Below, one piece after another: positions 53,871 through 64,000 of a stretch of 64,000 nucleotides of DNA. Both the position numbers and the translations under genes were made by a program. The notes beneath the pieces were generated by a model. It was not told the origin of the DNA, ran no database searches, and worked only from the letters and a program-made list of their open reading frames with translations. Position 1 is the stretch's first letter, and every line of letters begins with the position of its first letter. Origin of the DNA: Tubiluchus corallicola (lineage: Eukaryota > Priapulida > Priapulimorpha > Priapulimorphida > Tubiluchidae); the NCBI GenBank assembly GCA_030141605.1, contig JAQGDQ010000767.1:1-64000 (forward strand), in the 5' to 3' direction.

Positions 53871-56522
53871 GCAACAAAAATACAACAAAATAATGTACAT
53901 TATGTTAATGATATGGACCATTTGCTACATGTTTATTCGTCATCTTGAACGCATTTCTTGCTAGCTAGCGGGATGTGCTGGAGTTCTACATCCATCTGCT
54001 CATTCTGATTCATTTATTTGTCAGCCTGCAAGCATGTGAACGCTGCAGTAGATTGTTGTGACTGCATAGTTACTGTACAAGTTAATGCAGCTTAACTTTA
54101 ACCGTCCTTATACCGTATGCACATGACATCCTAATGTGTATTTTTGCCTATCGTGAAATTCAATTACTGACATGTAACTTGCCAAAAATTGGACCCAAAT
54201 GTTACTTCACATCCTCTTCAAGTGAAATCCGACCAAATGTTTGGATTTTTGAAACATTCTGATGAGTGGTAAAATTTCTTTGGTTAGTGGGGGAGGTGAT
54301 GGTTATTTTTAAACAGAAGTTTCGTTGGTCGATGGGAGGCGACAGTTATTTTCGAACACACTTGTACTTAGATGTAAGCGAAACATTCAGTAGTCGATTT
54401 TAATTCATTGCATACATTTTTAGTTGGTGTGAATGTGCCTTTAGCAGTAGCATTTCAGCTTGTCGTTTGACACTCTTACCCGTAACACCATCACAGTGTT
54501 CTTATAGCATTCGCTTTAAAAAATCTTCTTTTTCACCAACTTTTATTTGTACAGAAATAACAAATTTACTAAACTTATCAAAACAGTAAACAATATCTAT
54601 CACATGAATTAGAATGTGTTTCCTTTAATCCAAGTCTGACTTTATGCAGCTATATTTTTTTAGTATTTTACATTTCTAACTTTTACAGAGATTATATCTT
54701 TTATCCAGAGTTTATCGTGGGTTGTTTACTTGTTTGTTTGTATACTGTAATTAGATTCAGATGTTGTAATATCAACTGTTTTATACATGCGTGTAGTATA
54801 GGTTGTATTGTTAGTCAGAGTATTAGAGATCATACTGGGTGGCCCATTAAAAATGATATGAAGGTTGTATTATTAGTCAGAGTATTAGAGATCATACTGG
54901 GTGGCCCATTAAAAATGAAGCATTTTTTTCAGGCTGTACTGCTGTTTTCTTGTGTTAAGCAGTTTTTATCATAATAACCATTTTGTGTGTAAAGTAGATT
55001 TGGTGTTTCTTGTGAAATCAGCTATGATTGGCACTTGTTCTGAAATCAGTTATAACTGGTGTTTGTTATGAAATATTTCCAAACTTTTTGAATGTGATTT
55101 CTTCTGATTTTGCCAGGAATATATAGAGTGTTTATTGTTAATACTTAAAGGCAAATCAAATTAAAAGTGTTGGTACAATTGTGCCATTGTAATTGGTCAG
55201 AACATGGAAATAAAACTGTACATTTCAGAACGAAATCGTGTAACTAAAATAATTCTACAGCTTACACTAAAAACGTGTTTAGCACTTGCCAATTGTTCAT
55301 TTGTGTTAAGTGAAAATTTGTCATTTTTTGTGGGCCACCATGTAGCATAATAATAATAACTGATATTACTTTTAAAATACTATTTTTAGCTTAGAGAATT
55401 TATGGAGTTAGCTACATAAGCTATACAATATAATACTGTATAATATAATATAATGTACAGTGCATTAGAATATTGTATGTCACATATATTTTTGTCTGAT
55501 GATTTACTAACTAATATCATCTTAAACAATTGTTAAAAACTTGCATTTCTGTAAGCTACCTTGTATTCATCTTTATTTAACATTTTTCTTCTTTCTGACG
55601 TTAATGTATGAAGTTAACAATTATCTAGATTCACTGCAAATTTTGCTCTTACCGTAAACATAACCTAATCATGTATATTGCAGTAACAATGCATATATCT
55701 TTTATTGATCTGCAGATATCATTAATTATGAATGACTATTACAGATGCTGTACGGTGCTCAGTTTTGTCTAGGCAACAGAATATCACCTTCGTTTTCTCC
55801 CCGAATTTCTAATGAGTCGTGAATTTTATAATAATTCTGGCATAAATATTTAATTTCAAATAAATATTGTCGTATAAAAATAACATCTATTACGAATTTG
55901 TTGTCACAAGTAAAATGTATTCTACAGTAGTTTCTAGTCCAAAAGTAATATGCAAAAACAGTAAACAGTTGATATTTTATACGGTGATATATTTATCATA
56001 CAATACGTAATCATGGACGGCACGGGGATCACAATAGTACAGAGATTCAAAACAAAATTCTAATCTGCTTCCTAAACAATTCAAACAGCTGTTTTTATCT
56101 CACTGAAAAAGCAATACTTGTAAATAGATAGGTTAAACATGCACCAGCTTATAAGCTCCATTTTTGTATCAACAGATGTCAGCACTTCATGCATATTACA
56201 TTGTTTAAACTAACTTTTATATGATTACCACTGTTTACACACTGATGTTGTCATCTGCTAAAATTAGTGTTGAACTAATACCTCGCTTAAGTGTTAACTA
56301 GTAGCCGTGAACTTGACCTGGTAAAATAAACAGTATACCATCATGCTACCAGAATTATTCATCACACAGAAATTGTGAAAAACAATAAAAAAAATGAAAA
56401 GAAATGAACAGTTAAATAGCTTTCCTAACCAAAGCTAGGCGTAGAATGATGCCAAAATCTAGTACCAGCCAATTTTAAAGTAGAAACAATGTAAAGTAAC
56501 AATGTGGAATTGTAATTTTTTT
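53863..56522 (+). repeat. duplicated block A, copy 2
   Basis: Reverse complement of 2566-6268 without the 480-bp insertion and with shorter microsatellite and VNTR (two 62-bp units at 54800-54925). It lies upstream of GalNAc-T 2, whereas copy 1 lies downstream of GalNAc-T 1. No coding exon seen. Confidence 0.85.
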
Positions 56523-56783
56523 CCCTTAAGATAACCGAATCATTTATTCCCATAAGAAATAATGTAAAACGAAAAGCAAATAATCCGTTTTCAAGCACCA
56601 AATGAACTGTAAAGTATTACTAAAATAAAATATAATAATGTAAAAATGTTTATTTAAACAGTAGATATGATATAACTGACCAGAAAAACATAATAGAATT
56701 ACTTAGAAAGAAAAACAAAATTATTCCTGCATAAAAAACCTTGCAATGTTGGTAGCAGTGTGATGGCAGCAACATCAGAAACA

Positions 56784-56970
56784 CGTGCGTGACAACTCTC
56801 GGGTGTGGTCGGTTACGCTCGGCTATACTCGGCGCGGCGCGCATGCGTTCATCGCGTGTTGGGTCGAGTAGAAAAATTCTGGTCCGAGAATGGAGACAAT
56901 TTCAGCTCGAATTTCTGGTCGAAAACCGAGTTGTACGAGTACGGGGACGTTCGAAAGCGGATACTTTTAC
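56784..56970. other. CpG-rich island at the block A/block B junction
   Basis: CG dinucleotides are dense (CGGTTACGCTCGG, CGGCGCGGCGCGCATGCG) inside AT-rich DNA, about 1 kb upstream of GalNAc-T 2. It has no counterpart in copy 1. Could be a promoter or a GC-rich repeat. Confidence 0.4.
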
Positions 56971-57299
56971 TGGGACTTTGCTAGTACACAAATAACATTC
57001 ACGACATTAATACACAATACAATAATAAAAGTAGAATAGATATTGTTTTTCTTTCCACGTAACTGAGATAATGAAATTTTTTGAATCTGTTGTATAGTAG
57101 TTATTGATGCGATGCCCTGTCTCATTGCACAACCTTCAGAGATACTGTGGAGAACATGCTAATTAGACGATTAATTTTTAACAACAAACGAGTTCAAACA
57201 CTTCAACGACTGGTTATAATTGTATATTAAAGAAACAGTAAACACAGAAAATGCAATCAATAATGATGCACTGTTCTAAACACCAAAGGAATTAGAAAA

Positions 57300-57420
57300 A
57301 TGTGACAGAGTCTTAAAACGCCACTACTCCGTCTTCTACAGACACGTGCGTGTTGAAACAATAGGCGGTCACGTGACCATTCTGACTGATTGCGTCAGTA
57401 CAGTTCAGTTATGGCACAGA
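57300..57420 (+). promoter_or_regulatory. conserved upstream region with paired CACGTG boxes (GalNAc-T 2)
   Basis: CACGTG at about 57344 and 57371 plus TGCGTCA at about 57390, inside sequence shared with 19330-19460. Candidate promoter by conservation and position only. Confidence 0.4.
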
Positions 57421-57904
57421 ACACCTATAAGTTAAAAATCAGGTACAGTAGTGAGAATGCAATGAGTTTACTGTGAACAATACAATAATAATATTGATAA
57501 ATCTTTATTTCGTATCTAAGATACAGTACATCATAAAAACGTTACAGTATAATACAATAAAATTACAATACAATCAAATTCAATCTAAAATAAATTACAA
57601 CATATACAATAACACAGTCTCTTTTATACAGAAACACACCAATTTCTGCAAGTTGGCATACCTAAATAGTTGCTAACATATTCACACCTGTTACCTGCTG
57701 TTTATTACGTGGGTGTTATAATATCCTGCACTTGTAGTCAAGATGTTACCTGTTTGCACAACGTACATTGCACTATGGATTTAGTTTGTTCACTACAGTT
57801 CTAGTTTTAGTGAATTATTATCATTTACAATAAATGCAAATTGAAAAAGAACTGAAACATTCAAATATTCGTAATTGGCACCCAACCAGGTTGTCTGTAG
57901 CAAC

Positions 57905-58293
57905 ATGTTGCGTAAGTTGCGTCGACACCCGGTATTGCTAGCTTTCTTGTACATTAGCTCAGTTCTTGTGATGCATAAACTCATTGCTGGCGACGTATCC
58001 ATTCATATTAATGATAAGTTATTCATTGAAAAAAGGAGCGGCACATTGTCGAAAATTACCACCGGAATCACTATGCTAACCGCGCCTTTCAGCAGTTGGA
58101 CTGTTCAGCCTCTTCAGCCTCTTCGGTTAGTTTTGACGAACTCAAAGCCAAAACGTGCCGACACTATCATAATGATAGAGGCGACAAATACTACTACTCA
58201 AAATCACACCTTTGACGATGCAAAACGTTCCAATTTGGTTTCACCAGATGAGCCTCGGAAAGTTGTTTGTGGTAACAAGACTTTAATTGTGGA
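57905..58293 (+). CDS. GALNT: GalNAc-T 2 exon 1: anchor and stem
   Basis: 389 nt, donor GTAAGT, phase 2. Start chosen at MLRKLRRHP, which matches copy 1; the acceptor CTGTAG ends 4 nt before the ATG. Confidence 0.92.
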
Positions 58294-61200
58294 GTAAGTA
58301 CTTAAAAATTACTAACATGCTTAAAACTTAGTAAAGCCCTGAAACCTAAAGTACTTATTAACATTTTACTGCTATAAGTGTTATGAGTGTGGAGAAAGTA
58401 CTATTTAACTTTCTAGAACCCTTAATACTTACTAAAGCAGGGAAAACTTGTTAACATTTTACTGCTGTAAGTGCTGACGAGTGTGGAATAAGTGCCACTT
58501 AATTTACTAAAGTACTTAAAATTTACTAAAGTACGAAAACGTATTAACATTTTGCTGCTAGAAGTACTATGAGTGTGGAGAAAGTGCTATTTAACATACT
58601 AAAGTACGAAAACTCATTAACATTTCATTGCTTTAAGTGCCGTGAGTGTGGAGCAAATGCCATTTAACTCACTAAACTACCGAAAATCATTAGCATTATT
58701 TTCTACTATAAATATCAATACTTTTTATAAACTTTGGTTACTGCAAACTGGAAGCCATAAGACAGTGACAGGGAATACTTCTTGTGGATGTTTGTAGCAG
58801 GGCCAGAATCTAGGTCGTTATCAAAACTAATCCTCTGAGATGAAACACTGAACCAACTGAAGAGTCTCAGCATTGTTCGGATATGAATGCATTGACGCAT
58901 TGATGAATGGTTTTACTCATATCTTTGCACTTCGGGAAGAGTATCTTCGCACACAAATAATTATTTAGTGAAGTTATAATACAGGCTGTTCCAAAAGAAA
59001 TAGCGCACTAACAAATGCTATAAGCAGGCTGCATAAGATTATGGATATCCATAAAATAAGACCAAAAATCCATAAAATAAAATTTCAAAAATCCAAAAAA
59101 TAAGCTATTTTATTTATTTTATGCATATCCATAATCTTATGCACCCTGGCTATAAGCATACCTATATTACAGCATAGAGAATGCAGTAAGTCTGTATATT
59201 TCTCCAGGATATTTCTATAGTATTGCTTATTTTGGAACAACCTGTACGTAGAACGCATGAGCTTTATAGAGCATTGCAATGAAAACTACTATGGCACCCA
59301 GTATTCATCTATATTTTTTTGCGATTTGTTCAGCTCATTTCTACTATAGCACTTCTTTTAGAACACCCTGTAGGTAAAGTGTACAAGCTATGTAGAGCGT
59401 CGGAGTACCGCTTCTTTTAGAACACTGTGTGTAGAATATATAACGTAAACACCAGTCTGTGTGAAGTGTGTGAAGCAGCACCCCACTAATTTTAACTTAC
59501 GAGCCGCCCCTGCCGTTGTGGAAGAAAAGTTTCTATTAAAAAGCCAGTTTTCTAGTCATTGATACTCTGTGATTTCATTTCAATCATCAAATCTTTTTAC
59601 TTCAGCCCAGTTCCGGGAGGTCCGGGAGACATGGGCAAGCCAATAATGACAAAGAAGGAGGAACTGACGCCCGAACAACGTCATCTCTATAATCGCGGCA
59701 TAGCCAAAAATGGTTTTGATGAGTATTTGAGTGACCAGATATCTTTACGTAGGCGTTTACCTGATATGCGACATCCAGAGTAAGTTAGTACTAGTTTCTT
59801 GCTTGTCAGGGGAAGTAAATTGCTATAATTACATTGTAATTTCTTAATTTTTACTTTATATAGTAATGCATTTTTTGGATTTACTATTGCGCTTGACTAA
59901 GCTGTTCATGAGCCATAGATATAATAACACCTTGATTAGTGAACTCGTTGGGCAAGTTTAGGGGATGGAGCAGAATGGAGCAAAAGAGAGTTGTCAGATT
60001 AGCAGAAAGCGAGAATTCTGGCGCGGAAATTTGTTCCTTTATTTTGTTATGAACTACTTGCTTTTATATTAAACTTTTGTGAATTTGTACCCAAGAAGTT
60101 AGAAGTATGTCAGCTCTACAAACTGTAACATTACTCCTTTTTGTCTTAAATTTCAATGGTTTCCACTATACCATCATTGCCACCATTCATTCGTTACAGC
60201 CATCATAATCTTGTGAACTTATTAAAGCAAATGAGGCCAACATGATTAACGGCAGCAACGCGGTCATATGTTTATCAACTGAAGGTGCTTTTGTGGTGTT
60301 ATTTTTAGCTGTTTGAAGCAATCCTACGTGAAGAACTTACCCACGGTCAGCGTGATCATTGTATTCCACGAGGAGGCGCTGTCTGTTTTACTGCGGACCG
60401 TACACAGCGTCTTGGACAGATCTCCGGCTGACATCCTACACGAGATAATACTTGTAGATGATTTTTCTAAGAGAAGTAAACCTTAAATTTCATTTTTTGT
60501 AAAAAGAATGTAAACAGTCCATATTACTATGTGTATATGCATATATATCCATAAACGTTGGTTATTGTTGTGACCATTTTATGCACTTTGGTGTGATATA
60601 AACGAAGCTGTAATTCAGCATTTAGCATTTTTGCTGGGAAGTAAATAGATCTTTTCTTAAAGAGTTAAACAGCCAGAATCGGCACGGCGAGTTAAACTTT
60701 CCAGAGTAAGTATTTAAGTTAGGTTGTCACCAACTATTCACTCACCAGGTTTAATTTTGGTCACAGTGAACACTTGGCTGTATACCCCGTCTTATGCCAG
60801 CTGTTGTTTTTTGCTTAATGCATTGATATTGTTGTTGCAACTCCTACTGTTGAAATCACTGTCATGGAAATCACGACAAGTGGACGGTCTGGCATATTGC
60901 CAGCTGTGACAGCAGCAACAATGGCAACAATATAAACAAGAGCTTCCGTTACTGAGGCCATTGTGACAACCTGCTAAATGTGTAGTACCAGTAGACAATG
61001 TGACTCTGAGTATCTTGAAGTATTTGTTTCTAAACTTGGTAGTAAATATTGTCACTGTGAGTATAGGAGAGTATTGGTTTCAAAACCAGTTTCTTACCAG
61101 CAAAAATCTTTGCATCTTATTGGTATAGATTTTTGTCTTAATTATGTGCTGATTAGTATTGGCTAAAACATATCTTGAAACGTGGTCTTGACATTTGTTC

Positions 61201-62820
61201 TACTTTGTACAGGAAAAACTTAATTTTGCTGTGCCTGGTAGATACGTTGTCGCCTGTTTTCCTCTCTTTCCGAGGAGCTATAAAATTTCCTCCGAGATCC
61301 CCACCAAGCACCTCTAGGTCGTTTTTAGATGGAGTAAAATTAGACATTTCTGGAGGTTTTGCTCGCTGTTCTCAGAGAAACTTCCTCCAAAAAAATGTCA
61401 TAACAGTCTATAGGGGGTCTTGGAGAGAAACTCATCGATCTTTGGAAAGAGGAGAAATCGGGCCATGTGATGAAGTGGATCTCTTTTACCAGGATGAAAG
61501 GCTTGGGGTTAGATTTGGGGAAAGTCTTTCTCCGGATTACTCTGTAATTTATTTGAACTTGAATTGTTCTTTCATTATCTGGTGACAGAGAGCTGCTACT
61601 TTTTACAGGTCATACAAACAAACCCCTGGAAGAATATGTGAGTACGATGAAAAAAGTAAAGATTGTCAGAGCGAGCAAAAGAGAAGGTCTTATTCGAGCT
61701 CGGCTAATAGGAGGGAAACATGCCTCGGGAGAAGTCCTAGTCTATCTGGATTCACATTGCGAGTGTACAGAAGGTAAGCTTCTCTTGAGTAGTTATCTGT
61801 TCGGGTATTTTTGTTGGCTAATCACGTGGTCTAGAGGGCAGATCGTTCACTTCACTCTTAGGAAATTTTCTCTATACTTGTTTTGGAGGTGTAACTTTGG
61901 GTGTGGTTTGCATTTTTGTAGTCAGTTTGATTGTTTGTCATTAAAGGAAACTTTTTTCATGGTTTTTGACAATGTCCAATTGACAATCGTATCTTATACA
62001 GGTTGTACCTAAAATTTTGCCAAAGGTTTACATCATTTAGCAAACGTCTTAATGCATATGTAGTCTAGATAGCTTTTGTCTTTTTTAGATATACATTTTA
62101 AGATTTTTTTTGTTCTTTTTTTAGTTGAGGAAATTTTTAAAGTTTGGTCTATACAGTGTTCCCTCACTTATGGCGGTGTTCCATTCCAGGCCCACCCGCG
62201 ATAAGTGAATTTCCGCGATGTAGGGACGCTATACTCATTTAATACTTACAGTTTTGGATGGCATCGTAGGGTTTGAATAAATTCTGTCTCTAACAAAAAT
62301 TTCACAAATAGCGTACAAGAAAACAAATTGCAGGGTACCTCAGCCAATCAGCGACTGGGATACAGATCAGCATTATCTGGTTGGTCGCTTTCCATCAATC
62401 AACCAATTGTGTGTTGTGTACAATCTCACGTCGGTACGTAGCGTCTCAAGCGGGCGCAAGTACTACATTTCGTTTTTGATGTGTATTCATCCGCCGAATA
62501 AATACACTATTTACTGTAACTGATAATGCTTCATACAGACAGAAGAAGTGTAAAATCGTTTAGCTTCTACCGCACGAGTTTTTTCCTGCAGGCTGGCTTC
62601 CAGCACTTATTGACCCCATCGCGCGGAACAACCGGACCGTTACCGTTCCCGTCATTCCCGTCATTGGTACTAAAGACTTTGCTTTCGAAAATTCAGCACT
62701 TCCAGAGAACATTCAGGTGGGAGGCTTTGCCTGGACACTCATTTTCAACTGGCATGTTTTGCCACCAGGGGAACAGCAGCGCCGGGTTTCTGAAGGCCTT
62801 ACAAGCGTCGACCCAATCAG
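57905..62820 (+). CDS. GALNT: polypeptide N-acetylgalactosaminyltransferase, copy 2 (exons 1-5, continues beyond window)
   Basis: Exons 57905-58293, 59606-59779, 60309-60475, 61609-61773 and 62592-62820 stay in frame for 374 codons, with the splice phases of copy 1. It has the anchor, stem, FHEEALS, DSH and [11 protein letters not shown], so the part seen is intact; the WGGEN exon and lectin domain would lie past 64000. Differences from copy 1 are few outside exon 5 (11 in exon 1, one in exon 2, one in exon 3, two in exon 4). Exon 5 has one codon fewer and a cluster of changes after residue 333. Intron 3 has a 730-bp insertion and intron 4 a truncated pogo-like element. Probably a functional duplicate. 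Confidence 0.94.
58300..58690. repeat. ~70-100 bp degenerate tandem repeat x4 in intron 1 of GalNAc-T 2
   Basis: 'TTAACATTTTACTGCT..AAGTGC..GAGTGTGGAG' recurs at about 58360, 58450, 58545 and 58620. Copy 1 (18390-18500) has about one and a half units. Confidence 0.75.
59025..59148. mobile_element. 124-bp hAT-like MITE, absent from the paralogous site
   Basis: Ends CAGGCTGCATAAGATTATGG and the inverse of CAGGGTGCATAAGATTATGG. Flanked by the 8-bp duplication GCTATAAG (59017-59024, 59149-59156). The matching place in copy 1 (18290-18310, read in reverse) has a single GCTATAAG, a true empty site. The insertion therefore postdates the gene duplication. Confidence 0.95.
59606..59779 (+). CDS. GALNT: GalNAc-T 2 exon 2
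   Basis: 174 nt, acceptor TACTTCAG, donor [18 protein letters not shown] to LPDMRHPE. Confidence 0.93.
60309..60475 (+). CDS. GALNT: GalNAc-T 2 exon 3
   Basis: 167 nt, acceptor [21 protein letters not shown] and EIILVDDFS. Confidence 0.95.
60794..61523. mobile_element. 730-bp insertion of unknown class, 5-bp TSD, in intron 3 of GalNAc-T 2
   Basis: Copy 1 reads straight through this site. Here GTCTT is present on both sides (60789-60793 and 61524-61528), as for a transposed element with 5-bp duplication. It has no clear inverted ends. The 3' 310 bp stay open on the plus strand after a TTTGTACAG acceptor (61212), encoding [18 protein letters not shown] and [12 protein letters not shown], which I do not recognise. 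LTR-derived sequence is possible. Confidence 0.7.
61609..61773 (+). CDS. GALNT: GalNAc-T 2 exon 4: DSH motif
   Basis: 165 nt, acceptor TTTTTACAG, donor GTAAGC. Ends [12 protein letters not shown]. Confidence 0.95.
62154..62520. mobile_element. truncated pogo/Tigger-like MITE in intron 4 of GalNAc-T 2
   Basis: Starts TA|CAGTGTTCCCTCACTTATGG, parallel to the inverse of 938-1177, and continues through GGTTGGTCGCTTTCCATCAA to TACACTATTTACTGTAA. The second inverted end is missing. It stops about 70 bp before the exon 5 acceptor. Confidence 0.85.
62592..62820 (+). CDS. GALNT: GalNAc-T 2 exon 5: variable catalytic segment
   Basis: 229 nt, acceptor TCCTGCAG, donor GTACGC. After ENS it reads [13 protein letters not shown], against [14 protein letters not shown] in copy 1. 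Confidence 0.93.
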
Positions 62821-63647
62821 GTACGCCAAAATTTAGTGGTCCTTTTATTCATTACAATGGAGAAGGACGATAGGTGAACAAATTTAGTGAATTAAATTGT
62901 AATTGGATGAGTATAAATTTTACTGATCTGTAAGGATTAGATAAGGAAACGATAGTGTTAAGATCTCTTATGTTCGTAACCAAGATGTAGAGTTTATAGT
63001 AAAACTAGTAGACTTATAGGAGTTCACGCCAAATTGACCAAGGATTAAAAACCCTTACACTATTTAAAGAGGTGCACTTTCTCAGTGCTTCCATAATGCG
63101 TGGATTTTTTTTAAGTTCGCGCAGTGTATCTCCTGTATCTTGCATGTTAGGACTCAAAATAATGCATACAATCAACATCAGAGGTAGTATAAAACAGACA
63201 GAAATTTTATTATAAGAACAAGGTATAAAATTATCTTAAAAAATTTTAACATCAGCTAAAATTCGAATAAGTTTTGCTTTTAACGGCCTTTCCAATTGTA
63301 ACGACGGGTTTACGCTAGTGAGTTTTCACTTGTGAACACTCCCTGAGAGTAAACTCAGCAATTCTCAGAAAGTTTGCAAAAACTTGCCGACACAACTCGC
63401 AGAGTCCGCGATAAACTTGCGAGCTTCTGGTCAGAGGGAAAACTCACGAGAGAAAACTGTCTAGTCTAAACGCGCCATTAGTATGATGAGCAAGATTACA
63501 TTGGTGTGCATTATGCGTATTATTTGAGACTTAATGAGTGCCAAGCTGATTGGCAAAGTTTGATTGGTAAGGGTAAGTTCATACTGGGTACCTTGAATGC
63601 ATTTTCTCATGCATGGAGGCTTTGGTCGCATGTTTGCATGTTAAATG

Positions 63648-64000
63648 TACCCAATACTAACGTATTGTGGGAGACGGTACTCGATAGTAATGTATTATGG
63701 GAGACGGTACCTAATACTAACGTATTATGAGAGACGGATCCCAATACTAACGTTTTATGGGGGACAGTACCCGATAATAACGTATTATGGGGGACGGAGC
63801 CCGATACTAATGTTTTATGGGAGACGGTACCCAATACTAACGTATTATGGGGGATGGTACCCAATACTAACGTATTATGGGGGATGGTTCCCGATACTAA
63901 CGTATTATGGGGGACGGTACCCGATAGTAACATATTGTGGGGGACGGTACCCGATACTAACGTATTATGGGGGATGGTTCCCGATAGTAACGTATTATGG
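63648..64000. repeat. 30-bp minisatellite in intron 5 of GalNAc-T 2 (continues)
   Basis: Units such as TACTAACGTATTATGGGGGA + CGGTACCCGA. Inverse of the array at 14313-14716. About 12 copies to the window edge, where it continues. Confidence 0.95.

Larger units (their letters stand above)
56993..64000 (+). repeat. GALNT: duplicated block B, copy 2 (GalNAc-T 2 exons 1-5 and upstream)
   Basis: Reverse complement of about 14000-19772; homology continues to the window edge. Differences include four copy-specific insertions or expansions described separately. Confidence 0.92.

Noticed and set aside
54717-54974. 85-codon plus-strand frame, also present inverted at 5434-5649
   Set aside because: Shared only because block A is duplicated; the copy in block A 1 runs through the 62-bp VNTR and shows no protein-like conservation.
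56789-56995. 68-codon Arg-rich plus-strand frame in the CpG island
   Set aside because: Open frame expected from GC-rich sequence; no family match and no counterpart in copy 1.

Overview
The window is animal nuclear DNA: AT-rich, with spliced genes (GT-AG introns, lined-up exon phases), many DNA-transposon remnants, LINE and SINE fragments, and long microsatellites and minisatellites. I see no bacterial, organellar or viral genes. The protein families (polypeptide GalNAc-transferase and claudin/PMP22-type four-span membrane proteins) are metazoan. The repeat style suggests an invertebrate, but I cannot name the species.

Genes. Five genes are supported. GalNAc-T copy 1 is complete on the minus strand (11 coding exons, 8189-18906, 652 codons plus stop). 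GalNAc-T copy 2 is on the plus strand (exons 1-5, 57905-62820) and runs off the right edge. Three claudin-like genes each have three coding exons joined at the same positions and phases: A (minus, 21414-27042), B (minus, 36538-41255) and C (plus, 46147-51306). Exon boundaries come from reading splice sites and keeping the frame open.

Layout. The window is roughly a mirror around 41.3-46.1 kb. To the left, claudin B, claudin A and GalNAc-T 1 all run leftward; to the right, claudin C and GalNAc-T 2 run rightward. The two GalNAc-T genes sit in a long inverted duplication that covers introns and upstream DNA (about 14.0-19.77 kb against 57.0-64.0 kb). A second duplicated non-coding block (2.57-6.27 kb against 53.86-56.52 kb) lies downstream of GalNAc-T 1 but upstream of GalNAc-T 2, so this is not a simple palindrome. 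The spaces between are filled with hAT-, Tc1/mariner-, pogo/Tigger- and piggyBac-like non-autonomous elements, several with readable target-site duplications, and with tandem arrays.

How the genes may fit together. GalNAc-transferases start mucin-type O-glycosylation in the Golgi. Claudin-type proteins sit in junctional or plasma membranes. The sequence gives no direct evidence of shared function. The most unusual observations are (1) two intronic tandem arrays in GalNAc-T 1 whose units carry textbook nuclear-receptor sites (AGGTCATGACCT in one, AGGTCA-N5-AGGTCA in the other), (2) strong divergence of one 28-residue segment of the catalytic domain between two otherwise similar GalNAc-T copies, and (3) the permuted inverted duplication with copy-specific insertions and empty sites.
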